Shown: positions 34,318 through 46,900 of the stretch, piece after piece | Position numbering within the stretch: the first letter of the stretch is position 1 | Layout of the letters: the number at the start of each line of letters is the position of its first letter | Source of the DNA: Mesorhabditis belari | Lineage: Eukaryota; Nematoda; Chromadorea; Rhabditida; Rhabditidae | Assembly: GCA_958450365.1 (NCBI GenBank) | Contig: CAUEEP010000740.1 | Span: 3,165,501-3,229,500 of the forward strand | Direction of reading: 5' to 3' | DNA length: 64,000 bases | Notes under the pieces: generated by a model | What the model was told of the DNA's origin: nothing | Databases searched by the model: none | What the model saw: the letters and a program-made list of their open reading frames with translations, nothing else | Program-made: the position numbers and the translations under genes

Positions 34318-35900
34318 TTAATAACACTCATACCATTCAATTACTTCTTTCCGGCACCCCGGCTGGGCGGGCGGTGTGAGTGGTGGAGGAGAAGCAGGAG
34401 CATATTTGTTGAGAAGGTGCTGCCGTCCTAGCATTTGGTCCCCAGACTCCAGTGCGACGAGCTGGCTCACTTCTTCGACGCCCTCACACCCAATAATTGA
34501 CTTCGGTCTTGACCGTGTTGAACCTAAAGTTTGTCATTGTTTTGCAAAGTACTAAATGAAGAAATGATACACCTTCCCAAAGAGACTCCAAAACCTCAAA
34601 ATGCCTTCAATTGTTCAGCTCTCTTCCGGGTGGTGGGAACTCCCTCATGCGAAGTCATTCCAAGATTTCTTCTCCGGGGATCTGATTATTGCTGAATTGC
34701 TTATTTAAAGATCTAACTTGTCAATCAAGTCGTTTCTGTCAACTCTCAATGACAGGCGAAAATGGCCGACCAGCTGTTGTGTGAGTCTATTACCAGCATC
34801 CACGCAATTACTGAAAATTTTAATACTCGAATATTTCGTTATTAAAAGAGTTTTCTTTTTGCCGTATGCCACTGCTTCATCATTCAATTGTTTCTTCATC
34901 TCCATACAAACGACGAATGTTTTCCCAAGTAAAATTGATTTGCCGCCTACCTAAAATAAATGATACCCCAGTCCTAGACTGTGAGAAGTTGCTTACATAA
35001 GAAATTTGAGCCCTCTAGCGAATCATGTGGTCAGTCATGAGCAATGAATTGACTCCTTCACCAAGCCAAAGTATAACAAAATATTTTAATTATTATATTT
35101 ACCCATTCAAAACAAAGTTTTACCTTTTTGAGTTTTGCTTCTTTCTCTTTCAAACGTTGATATTCTCTCCTTCATCCTCCAATTCCTTTCCTGGGATCCA
35201 CAAAGGCTATCCCAGTTACTCCCAGCCAAAACTCACTTAATTCACTGCCACTTTCTGGCCATTCATATTTAGTTAAGTCCACACCAAATCTTTGTAATTC
35301 ATGAAATAGACAATTCACATCAGAGCTCTCATAAGGGAGGGACATTCCTTTGGAGTCACAAAAAGACACCTTCTATTTGGCGATCACAAAGGACCGTAAA
35401 AAGTATTTTTGTTCTTTATCCTAGCCTTCCCCTTACGACTTTTGAAAAATTCAATATTGTTTAGGCCCACATGAGAATCAAAGCTTACCCCAATAGCACA
35501 TTAGATTTTCGTGGGAGGCAAGTTCCATTGAAGCATCACTATGCATCTAAAAATACTGTTTTCCAAATTCTTAAAAACCAAACATATTAGCAAAACAGTG
35601 AAGGGTCTTGGCTCCAGCATCATTGATCACTATTTTGTGTCTTTTTGCTTCCCATTCAGCCAAGTTTGTTTCCACGCTGATTTCGCTCTCAACTGCTTTT
35701 ATTCCATTCTCTTAACACCCCCCTTATAAGGTAAATAGTAAAATTCCGACTCTTTGAGCAGGTGTCAAATCTTTGAACGCATCGAGGAGCTTCCATCCTT
35801 TGTTTTGCTTTCATCCGTTCTGAACAGAGCTTCCAAGTCGGCTGTTGACGCGACACGGCGAGGCTCCAGGTCACTATTGTTGGACTGGTTTGCAAGAAAG
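34318..35900 (-). CDS. Uncharacterised gene, incomplete model
   Basis: Not recognised. The best exon is the last one, from 34523 behind a TTTAG acceptor to a stop at 34318: it contains SIIGCEGVEEVSQLVALESG and a proline-rich run SPPPLTPPAQPG, ending EVIEWYECY. Upstream open pieces on the same strand: 34955-34705 (VGGKSILLGKTFVVC onward, after a TTTTAG acceptor), 35350-35180 (MSLPYESSDVNCLFHELQRF) and about 35890-35730 (LLDAFKDLTPAQRVGILLFT). Their joins are uncertain, and some stretches between need frame changes, so a pseudogene is possible. Confidence 0.35.
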
Positions 35901-36152
35901 CACACCTTCAAGAAAAAAATTACTAAACCAGTCAAGTTAGCTCACTTTGAGTTTATCTGAGTTATCGCCCGATACATTTTACTCTTCCGATTTCGCGAAA
36001 TAGATTTCACTACCCCTAAATCCCAAAACCATTAGCCAATTGCAGAATCGTTTTAGTCGTAAATCAAAAAACGATGATTGTGAACAACAGAATATTGATA
36101 TGAAAATTCAGAATTCCCACTAGAATTCCCATTGCATGTTTTATATACAAAA

Positions 36153-36389
36153 ATGGAGAAAATCGATAGCTCGATAAGTTCCTTGAAGTTGATGCAGAAG
36201 TGCGAATTCGATTTAATCAACAGAGCACTATTTTTGGATCAAATATCTAGCTGTTCTTTTCGCGTATCGAGGTACAATCAGACTAGGGTTGACCTCTTAC
36301 AACAGGAAGAAACAGCAGGAGAGAAGCTGAAGTTGATACAGATACACAGAAAGAAGGTGGTTGAGTTGATTTCAAAAAGTGTGAAATAA
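36153..36389 (+). CDS. Small single-exon protein, 78 aa, helical
   Basis: Starts MEKIDSSISSLKLMQKCEFD and is predicted helical with a heptad-like C-terminal half (LLQQEETAGEKLKLIQIHRK). The stop overlaps an AATAAA at about 36387. No family recognised and no intron; could be a chance frame. The first in-frame codon is TTG at 36132, but ATG at 36153 is the natural start. Confidence 0.35.
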   Translation: MEKIDSSISSLKLMQKCEFDLINRALFLDQISSCSFRVSRYNQTRVDLLQQEETAGEKLKLIQIHRKKVVELISKSVK

Positions 36390-39300
36390 AAATAGATTGA
36401 TTCAACATTTGGTTTTTTCGAAAAGCACAAAGTGCTTGCGCAATTGTGAAGACTTTTGTGGATTTGGATTGTGGTGTCATTTAGTGAATAAGAATAGAAA
36501 TGAACAGAAGAGAATGAATAGAAGAACCAATAAATTACAGGTGAAAAATAAAGACAAATCCCTGAAAAGTCACCAAACTCAATTAAGTATTCAGCTTGTC
36601 TGTGATTTGTATTTTTGCACTAAGCGGCTTAATGTTCTGTAAATGTCTGTAAATGATCAAGTCCGAAAAGTATTTCTTTTTCTTCTTCCTCATTTAGAGA
36701 AGAAGTCTCGTAAAAAGGCAAAAGAAAGAATCACGTTTCATTGCTGATTCATAAAAAGGTAGGAATTCTTCATCCCTCTGGTCGCGAGTAGCGCAGAGAA
36801 TGGAGAATCATCTAACAAAGTGAATAGAATGCTAGAAAAGCGAAACTTTGTTGATTAGTAATAAAAGGGTACAGTTCCTTTACATTCCTCCAAGTTAACA
36901 TTCTATCAAAAGCTGGTTTGAGGTGTTGATAAAGTCTAGATTTGGAGGGATTATCAACAAATTCCAGGGATCTAACGGAAAAGTACTGTAAAATATAGAT
37001 GAGTAAAAATGGTTTGAGGTGTTACTTTCAAGTAGTAAACATCATGGATGATGGTGGGTACTTGAATATGCATGACTTTCAGCTACAAAGAGAAGAAATC
37101 CCCTCTCTCAACCAATCCCAATACCAATATCCCTTTGATTCCCCATACAGGGTAAAAGATTCCAGTTTCAACACGTACCCCAGATTCAATCCCCGTCGAT
37201 AGGATTTATTGAAGGAATTCAATACTACAAAAAGTCGCTCTCCTCAATACTCCCTGTATCCCTTGATATGCCCAGCCGAAATTGGTGTGTGCATATGTAA
37301 ATGACGTTTCTAAAGGTTGCCGCCCGGTGTTGCCCCACAAAAAGCGGGAGAATTCCCACGATTGGCCGTATTGATAGGACGAAGGCAATAACATAAAGAG
37401 AGAGATTAAAAAAGCAAAAGCATCTCAACATTTTTTTCGATTGGTTCACATTGATAAAAAAATCAGCGGTACCGCACAAAGCATTTCTCTCGCTTTTTTT
37501 CCTCGCATTTTCCGTCGGAAATGTGGAAAATAGTGGAGAAGAAGAGATCTCTATCAAAAGACTTCGAATTTCAAATTCAGGTCTAAGGAAGCAGAAAAAA
37601 TTCAAAGTAAATCTGAAATTCCCAGGTTTATCGCTTGATCATAATGTAACAGGTTTAACTCCAAAAAGTGTCAGCTTTCAATATTGTACCTTTATTGGAT
37701 ATAACGATAGTTATCGTATTTCGGAGTCAAATCTATTGCAGAATTGAAGGTCAGCTCGAAATGTCATCAACTAAAGTGACTCCTAATATCCTGGATTTTC
37801 TTAACTTAATATAGAATTTTCCTCAAAGAATGGGAAGGCTAAAGGAAAAAGACAAAGAGAGTAGAAGAGATTCAAAGAGAGGAGGAGGGAAGGAGAAGAG
37901 TGAAGGAGAGAGGGAAGGAAGAAAGAGGGAAGGAGAAGATAGCCCTAAGGGCCACCTGCTGTCTCTACCTAGTTTGTAGCTTATTTCGAACTGCTTTTGC
38001 TTGAACCTGCCGTATTTGTGGAGGCGTTGGTTGTGTAGGGTAAGGGTTTAGAAAGGAAAGAGGGGGAGGCTCTCAAATAGGGGGTTCAGTGGGAGAACCC
38101 TCACAGTCAGTTCCTCTTCTTGGTCTTCCACACCCCCGCCCACCAACCATTGAACTTGACAAGCACAGCTGTGAGACACAGAGAGTCCGAGTCTCCATTT
38201 TCTACTCGTTGACAGTCTTGGGCAGCCGTGTTTGAATAATTACTTGCCCAATGATTTTTCCCTGAACAGCTCGTCAAGATACATAAATATCGTTAAGACT
38301 TATTTGGGGCTTGAGTCATGTCTTTATGTGAAAAAGCTATTCAGAGGGTCTAGCTGCAATACTTGAATTTTATTTAGTGACTCAAGAGACAAAGCAGAGA
38401 CAGCTGTTTCGAGGAGTCAGAGCCTAAGCTCAGGAATCAGAGTTGAAGTTTCAGCTACAAAAGAGCTTTCTTTCAGGGGGTAAAGTTCCAGCAATAGGAA
38501 ACAATCAAAGAAAAGAGGGAACGAATATGGACATGGGATTTCTCTTTAGAGGTGTACCATATGTAGCATTGGACACAAAAGAGAAATACTCCTCTGGGAG
38601 TGAAGGGGGATTCGACCCTTTTTGCACCCCAACACACAAAAGATCTTTTAGGGCAATGGTGCATCGTATGCATAAAAGGAAGGGGAAATGAGTAAGAGAT
38701 TTGAAGAGAAAAAGAGATGAAAAGGAGGGAGGAAGGGGGTAGAAAGGAAAGGGGTGGATGAGGGAATCAACCAACCTCAAAGAAGTCTCAAAGGGCGGAG
38801 GAGAGGGTTGTCCTTCACTCACCAATTGAGGGTCAAAGGAGGGGAAAGAAACCACAGGAGTACCCAGAAAATCCCATTCACCCAACGAATAAATGAGGTC
38901 GACGGGGAGGGAAAGGATGGGAGAGGATGGGGAGGATGTCTTCATGAAATTCGATCAGATACGAATGGTGCCCGCCTTCTTTTCTCGAAAATCTCGGAGG
39001 AGACCTTGAACGAGTGAATTTATACACCCCAATAGAGATTTTTCCAACCATATCGAAAAGCGGATCAAAGTTAGAATTGTTGCCAAATTGATGATGCCTG
39101 AAAACCAGGAAATCAATATTTATTGATTTGGATAAGCTTACTTAATTGTTAAGTTAATACCAAGTGACAGAAGAAGTCACAAATTGACCGATTGTCCTTT
39201 GTAGTATTGTATTTGCAGTTACTTTTTAACTTTTCAGTAATCCATTTCATTCTTCAATCTTCAATATCTGATAGAAAAGGCTTGAGCGTTTTTATCAGCT

Positions 39301-39751
39301 TTTATTTCATGATCAAAAATAGATATAAGTTTAAAAATTTACATATCACTTAGATCTCAATGAATAAATATATAGAATATATAAAAATAGATTTTTCTCA
39401 CATTCAGCATATATATTTCGATGATTCAAACCGATGATTCAATACCATCAATTATAGATGGTCTTCTCTCAACTTATAGTTGACGACTAATGATTACGCA
39501 TTAATTGGATCAATTTTCGTTCGTGGAAACCTTTTTCGCTTAACGATTCCCTGGGAAAGGATCGTTTAGGGAAATGTCAAATGAATGACAAAAGAGGAAC
39601 CAAAAAAAGTTATTTAGGTTAAAATTTGGGCTTTTCAAGGGGTTTTTTCTAGAAATTTTCATACGCCAAAGGAATTTCTGATATTTCAAATGTCTCTTTG
39701 ATCAGAAAGGAAGCCGACTTTGTTGAAAAATGTAAAAAAATGTATATAAAG
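36390..39751. other. Purine-rich low-complexity region, no confident gene
   Basis: GA-rich tracts at about 37830-37935 and 38680-38930 create long spurious frames on both strands. A plus-strand frame 37451-37747 (98 codons) begins with a hydrophobic segment (AFLSLFFLAFSVG) but overlaps an equally long minus frame (37605-37225), so neither is called. Confidence 0.5.
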
Positions 39752-39954
39752 GGTTCAATATGGGTTTCCAATATGGTTCCAATATGGTTCCAAAGTTTAA
39801 TATGGTTCCAATATGGTTTCCAATATGGTTCCAATATGGTTCCAATATGGTTCCAATATGGTTCCAATATGGTTCCAATATGGTTCCAATATGGTTCCAA
39901 TATGGTTCCAATATGGTTCCAATATGGTTCCATCCAATATGGTTCCAATATGTT
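39752..39954. repeat. 11-bp minisatellite, unit GGAACCATATT (minus strand)
   Basis: About 17 copies of the unit reading GGTTCCAATAT on the plus strand, with length variants. Because 11 is not a multiple of 3, all frames cycle through the same peptide, producing spurious ORFs rich in N, M, V, P, W and Q on both strands. Confidence 0.95.
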
Positions 39955-40288
39955 ATATTTTTATGACGGCTAGATTAAAAGTATCCTACCAAGACAATCA
40001 AGGAATTATTATATTTTTAAGTCTCTTCAATAAACTGTAGTATGAAGATTTAGGGAGATATTACTGTAAGAGGATTGTAATGCATTTTTGAAGTCTTGTA
40101 TATTTCTTGTTTATTGCTCAAGAAGAAAGTTTTCAAAGATATTCACATTTCGAAAGACTCCATCTCTTCACCACAATCCTAAATTCTTTATTTTCTTTAT
40201 ATCATCAAAAATCACTGACCGCATTCACCAAAGAAACACAAAAGATCAGTTCGACTCCATGGAATTGGCCTCAAATTTGGATCAACCT

Positions 40289-40985
40289 TTAAAATTGAGA
40301 ATAATTTTGTAACTTCTTTAGACAAACCACGTAAGTGACCGATCCATCACCAAACCAATGAGCACTCGTCGATCCCGATGGCTAAAAGATTCTTATTTAG
40401 AAATTTCGATGAAAATTACGAATGTTTGCATATTTGCCCCGGATCCATCATAAACAGTGAGAGTGATTGCGCCTGGACCAGAGACTTGTGAACCGCTAAT
40501 CGAGAAATATTGCGTGTCCGTGTCGACAAAAGCCGTCCTAAATTAGTACGTCATCCAAGGAATCAATTATTCTTGCAACAATTTCCCCTGCAGAGTTTTA
40601 TATCGCTCTAAAGCTCGCCCTAACTGCTCAGCTTAGAACAGAAGACCGTAGAGATGATTCTTATGTGCAGTCTTTTATATTTTTCAAGTTGATTTCAAGT
40701 TATTTTGTATCTACAGTAGTTTTATGATTACCATTCCAACTACATGACGGAAACACCACTGATTTCCGCTGATTCGGATAGGGTGGGTTACCGTAATCAA
40801 TAAGTCATTACTTTGTGCCATAACTTTGTGCTGCTTTTAGTTTACAAGTAGATATTAATCTCAATCTAGTAGTTAGCTACAATATTTTCAAATAAAAAGT
40901 TGGGATACATTGGCGATTGTGATCCATCGGCATATGTGAATTGAACGGTGATATCGCGAAGAGAGTTATCAATAACAAGTTATAG
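40289..40985 (-). CDS. Uncharacterised, probably extracellular gene, partial
   Basis: Two terminal exons join in phase: 40537-40420 (FVDTDTQYFSISGSQVSGPG, then AITLTVYDGSGANM) and 40381-40289 (SAHWFGDGSVTYVVCLKKL, stop). An upstream piece at about 40985-40885 (DITVQFTYADGSQSPMYPNF) fits the same beta-strand-rich style but has no clear acceptor and needs a further exon to reach the right phase. A cysteine-containing open stretch at 41306-41061 may also belong. No named domain recognised. Confidence 0.4.
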
Positions 40986-42996
40986 ACATGGCATCAAGGG
41001 TTATGAAAAAAGAGCACAGCTTAAGTCACCAACAATCGAAACATTGAACTGTTTTCAAATCTAAATTGATAATGAAAATTTGAGCCAAGGGAGAAGCTGC
41101 AAAAACTTAGCATAGTTGTCAACTTTCGAGGCAACACAGTTGATTTTTGAAACGAAGCCAATATTTAGGAGAAAGGAATTCGAAAAAGGATTAGAGGATG
41201 TTACTTTGCTTGTTAGATAACAAGTTTCACTAACAGAAAAGGGAAAAAGAGATCTCTGTTTGGCAGAAAAGGTGTTGATGACAAGGGGAAAGGTTAATAC
41301 ATTCAAATATACAGCAAATAAACTTTTTGGGATTGTTAAAGGGACAAAAAGTATAATGGGGGAAAGAGAATGTAAATAGATTTATATTAGGGAATTGTTT
41401 CTAACACGTGTCAATTTTCGAAAGCTACTGTAACGATGCTACTGTAACGAGGTCCTTGAAAAACCGAGGGAACCAATTTGAATCTCGTACCGGATCGTAC
41501 CCATATCCGCAGCATGTCTCCAAGGTGAACAGCCTCTAGTCGATAGAATAATGTAGGCAAGGGAAGTCGGCAAATTAGATCCGTAACTTCGGGAAAAGGA
41601 TTGGCTCTAAGGACTGACCTGGCTTTAGCTTTTATCCAAGTTATCTACCATTGGTCTGATTCTATAAAGGTTCAAAAGAATACCGAAAAATATAAAAGTA
41701 AATAGATTGAATAAAAAGAACTAGATGACTAGCTAGCTAATCTATCTTTTATCCAATTCGTGTACCTTTTGATATCCTCTGTAAACCATTGTAGAGACAA
41801 GAGTTTTCTTTTCAAGAGACAAGACAAGACAAGAGTTCAAAAGGTAGTTTTCTTTTAGAAAATTCATCTACAAAATTGCAATTTGTTTTATCTAAACTTT
41901 ATTTATTCGGTAAACTAAAAAAAGAGTTCATTGGATCAAAGGGAAAATCGAATCCATTTCAAAGCATTCAAACAGCAGATCGGTTTGTTTCTGTGGGCTT
42001 ATCGAGGGATTTTTGAATCTCCAAAATGTCATCAATATTTATATGCTCGCTTTCATTTTTTGGTCACAAATAGGACACAATATGAACAAAAAGTGTGCCA
42101 TTTTAATAATTTCGATCTCGATTTGATCTCTTTGAGCTTTTCAATATGAGTTGTCTCTTTTATTAACAGACACAATCAAGGTACACAATGTACAATGTTT
42201 TCAAGCGAAAGGACATTTCCCGAATGCACACCAAACAGAAAGATCTCTTCCGATGAGACGGGGTGAGCCATCGGTGGAAATCTGAAATTTGGGGGAATTG
42301 AATTGGAATAGAGTTTCAAAGAGGAGAGAATCATATTTCAAATGAGTAAAGTTAACAGGAAAAGCCAGGGATTACGGTAATTAGGACAAGGCATAGACAG
42401 AGTTCAAACCAAAAAAACAAGCCAATTCAGGATAGACTAGGCTAGAATCATTCCTATTTTATTCTATAGACATTCTATAAACTCCATTCTATCAGGGAAA
42501 AGTCAAAAGCTAGGTCATTAGGCTAAGTTTATATTGAAAATCAAAAGATATTCAGCTAACAGAAGACTTGTAATACATAAAAGACCAAAAGTTTAGGCCT
42601 AGCTTACTTTAGATTTATCTGGCTCTGACCCTGGTCCTGATCCAGATCAGATCCTGCACTTGTTGTTAGCTTCAAACACTGGCTTGGCTATTCATTGTTA
42701 TGTTAGCTTCAAACAAACCTAAACTTGGCTTCTTTCCTGGTCACAAATTACCACAAACGATCACAAATCATAAAACGAAACACTCTGACCTTTGTTGACT
42801 CATTCAGTATTATGGCTATTCATAAAAAAAAATTGGTAATACTAGACAGGGAATTTTCTGATGCTGATCGACAACATTTGAAACAAGCTAGCAATAAATG
42901 AGGCCAAGTGTCGACTATGTTATTTTGAAAATTTTGGCTCTAACAAGATGAATCCAATTGAATCTCTTTAGCTTTTTTTTCATACCTCGTATCGCA

Positions 42997-43179
42997 ATGT
43001 CCCTTTACCATCCAAATTGTGCTGAACTACCCCTATCGGATCGACTCCATCTAATCCTCGAGGAGTTTTTCTGGAATTATTCTTATTTTAATTTTGAACT
43101 GAATGCAAAACTTGAATGTTTTTATCGATGTCATGTAGAGACCGCAGATTTGCGCCGAGAATGGAATCGTCCTTGTTGA
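42997..43179 (+). CDS. Possible 60-aa peptide
   Basis: ATG at 42997 lies 27 bp behind a CTCTTTAG acceptor-like site. The frame encodes HPNCAELPLSDRLHLILEEF and a Cys-containing end. No family match; coding status is a guess. Confidence 0.22.
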   Translation: MSLYHPNCAELPLSDRLHLILEEFFWNYSYFNFELNAKLECFYRCHVETADLRREWNRPC

Positions 43180-43344
43180 GCCGAATCTCGGAAATCTCAT
43201 ACTAAAATAGTCAATGCTTAGAAATTTCATTATATAGGAAGATTTAAAAGTTCAAGAAACTTAAGAATAATCAAACTAAAAGTTTCTCTAGCATTACGGT
43301 ACATTTAGCGAAACTATGCGTTGGCTCTTTGAACTTTGAATTCC

Positions 43345-43539
43345 TCACATTTTCGACGATCCATCCGGGAGCTCGATTTGAGCAAAGATTTTTCCCACAT
43401 ACCGAGACTTTATCCAGAAAACGATTTCAACAATACTATTATCAAGAAATCGTTTCATTACCTGCAATTTGAGCTCACAAGCAGACGAAAGAGTGAGCAA
43501 AGAAAAGAATAAAAATGAGATTTGCCAAGCTTTTCTCAT
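43345..43539 (-). CDS. Possible secreted small protein
   Basis: Opens with a good signal peptide (MRKAWQISFLFFSLLTLSSA) followed by CELKLQ. A GT donor (CAG/GTAATG) follows at once, so the continuous 64-codon frame could instead be the first exon of a longer gene; no downstream exon was found. Confidence 0.3.
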   Translation of the reverse strand: MRKAWQISFLFFSLLTLSSACELKLQVMKRFLDNSIVEIVFWIKSRYVGKIFAQIELPDGSSKM

Positions 43540-43922
43540 TTGTCATCAAATAAGGATTTGTTGTCTGAAATTGTATTGAAAATTGAGATTCGTTTTTCAA
43601 CTAGCAAATTTATTTCTTGAAACATTTAAAAACAAAATTTCATCAAAGAATTTGGAAATACGAATCGAAAATACGGTTTTTCTAGAGGTGAAAACGGACG
43701 GTATTCGACCTAAAAATGGAAAAGAGAAAGGAATTTGTCGGTTAGATGAGAAAAAGATTATAGAATGGGGAAATGAATGAAAAGAATGAATGAAAAGAAC
43801 GAAGGAAAAGAAAGGATCTGTCTTTCAATCTTTGATCTTCAAGCATTCCTAACTATGTATTTGAAGATGAAAAAAAAGAATCAAAGAATAGGAATCAAAG
43901 AATGAAAGATATCAAATACGAA

Positions 43923-46900
43923 TCATTTCTTGATATGCTTTAACCGCTCGATCCAGCTTCGTTTCTCAGGCTTTGGAAGACGGGAGATTGTCTGCAAAAT
44001 CGGTTTTGTATAAAACTCGTTGACATTACAGTATTATTGCTAATAGATTCGAACTTTAGGATACTAAACAGAATACAGTATTTGTTAAACGCTAAAATAC
44101 TTCTCCACTTTTTATATCACCTGCGATGGAGATGGTAAGCTGGTGGGGTTCTGATTTGGATGAGTGTGTGATGTCGGTGAAAATGGAGGAATTGGGGGCG
44201 ATGGATGACGATTTGAACTGAAATCTACTATATATAAAAGTGTCGTCTGTACGAACTTTTTCTCAGCCGTCTTTGAACCAAAAAAATGAAATTTTTAAAA
44301 GTCTTAAAAATATATGCCATTTAAAGTAAAAAATTAGAACAGCCAAAAGAACAGCACTACGGGTGGGTGGGGGTTGAACCCGGGTGGACACCGGGTAGGT
44401 GGGTCCTAAACAAGCGCGCTCCCGACTGCGCTACGACGTCAGCATCTGGGTTTGTCAGCCGGTATTCCTACCATAAATCCATAGTGTGAATCTCACCTTG
44501 ATATGAATCGTTGCCTCTGGTGGTCGGATCTTTGTTCGATTCACGGCGCGATACCCCGAATCTCTGTGATGAGAGATCTCTGCAAATCCGCCGTGTTGTC
44601 CACCTTGTCCTCCATTCACATTTCCAATGTCTGTCGGGTTTCTAAACTGATGACAATTCCTTTACTTCATCTTTACATAGAAAATACTAAAGAAAATTTA
44701 AATGTAAATGATATTTATCTTCGTGGCACTGAATGTTTACTAAAATGGGTGATTCTGAAAAGTTAAATTAAGCATTAGCATTAGGCATTAGATTAATTGC
44801 AATTATTGCAATTGATTGCAACAGATTGCAATTGTTGCAACAGATTGCAATTGTTGCAATTGATTGCAACAGATTGCGATTATTGCAATCTAATGCAATT
44901 AAGCATTAGATTAAATTTGCCTTAATCACAAATTTTCCCTATTTTAAGTACATGATTTTAGGTTTTGAATGGGACCAATTGCCTATCCATTAACCCATTA
45001 AAACTTGTCAAAAGACTGGTCACTCAAAAAGTGATCAAGTCACTTTAGCTGAAGAAATCTCTTATTTTTTTGTCAAAACCTTTTTGAAATATAGTCAAGT
45101 TTATCAAAAAAAAACTGGAAAGAATGCATGGCTTGGTTTCTGAGAAATCACCGTGCAAACTTTTTCTACGAACTCTCTTATCAACCTAATAGATGCTCAT
45201 AAACCTTCTAACTGCTCACCGTTCTAAAGTTGTATGTGGTGGCCTCATTCGACTGACGGGAGCGCTTCTCTGAAGTCGACAGCCTTTAGCGGCTAAACTT
45301 TAAGTGAAATTTCATTTTCAACTACTCCTCACCGTCATCTTTTCGTTTCTCTTCATTTTGTTCGATGGTCTCTTTGTGTTGAGGTTCTTGTCGGATCTCT
45401 GTTCTGTTGTGTGATTCCAGTCGATCACTTGGCACTCTTTCTATTCGACGCTCGTATTTTCGCTAAAATAAAGTACGATTTGATTTGATTTGATTCTAGA
45501 TTTGAATTTAAAGATTATAGATTTTTAGATTTTTAGATTTTCAAGTTATTCTCAAAATTTCTTACATCAAGGCTTTGTCCTGGTTCACACGGTGGCTTTT
45601 CTGTGGACAATTGACGGCGAAGTTCGGAGTGTCGAAGGACTGAAAGATGAAAAGAATGATTGACGTTTGACATTATTGATAAAATGAAAAACTTTTTGAA
45701 TTTGCTTAATTTGCTTAAACTTACCCTCAACATCGATTGATCGTTGCTTCTCCAATCGTGCCCGTCGATTCTCTCCATTGTAGCCAATGATCGGTGAATC
45801 GGGTACTAAACACAATGAATCTGTAAACAATTTTATTGATGCTTATTGTTCGGATACAAAACATTACTCGTTTTCCTCACCTTTAAACCTAGTTTCATTC
45901 AAATGAGCATTTGATTGGTTTCGTGTTGAGTTTTGAAGCGATTGGACGACATCTTGGAGTGATTGAACGACACCATTATCTTGTCTGAATTTCTTTCATT
46001 TCTTTAAATAACTAATTGATTTTAAAGCTTTCTTATTCGCACTTTTTATCCGGAGCTTTCACTAGAATGCTTCTCCTTTGTTCTTCCATTATCTTTTGAC
46101 GTCTTTCTTCGAGTTCCACTAGGCTAAATTTTGATATAAAAGGGGTATTTTAGGCAAAGTACTATAAAATACGATATTTTTTTTCTACAAATTGCATTTC
46201 TTTTCTGCACCTAATTGGCCGTCGATGATTATCTTTATCTCTTCCATTTCCCAATCCATGCGGTCGTTGTCTTTGTCGAATTGATGGAGTCTAAATCTTT
46301 TCATTTTTATGAATCAATGTCTTCACTTACTTGAATATCTCGATTAATTGCATCAAAATGGGGATTTATTTGTTCGCATTCTTTTGGACGATCACAAGAC
46401 TGAGCTAGGCCTGAAAAAAAGGAACTGCAAGTGAGTGGAGTCACCAAGAGAGCTCTATTCGACTTTTATTAAAAGCTATACATCTATGAATATTGTACAG
46501 GGACACGTTTCAATGTTTTTAATGTTACACCTATAGCTACCAATTATCTCTTGAGCTTTCTACCATGAACTCACATTGCGCATATCCAAAGAGTTTCAAG
46601 AACTCATGCTCCAGCGCTCTCTCACTATCCAAACTTGGTGATCCGTGATTCTAAACGTAATCACGTTTGGATCTTTCTTTCTTTCTCTGTTCTTTCTGTT
46701 CAAATTTTTCTGTTCAAAATCTTTTTATCAACCTGTTTCCTGTTTTGTCTTCGCAAATTGTCTAATCGTGATCCTTGTAATTTGAATGGAAGTAAAAAGT
46801 GGAGATCCTTTTTAGCCTATAAGGGATTTATCAGTTGATAAAGGAAGTTGACAATGCCATTGATTGATTGATTGAATTGCAATTGATTACCATTTTTTCA

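Noticed and set aside
38505..38945. 146-codon minus-strand ORF
   Set aside because: It is the antisense of a purine-rich tract, composed mainly of S, P, L and F, with no splice sites or family features.
39649..39973. Several overlapping ORFs on both strands
   Set aside because: All are translations of the 11-bp minisatellite; every frame is open for trivial reasons.
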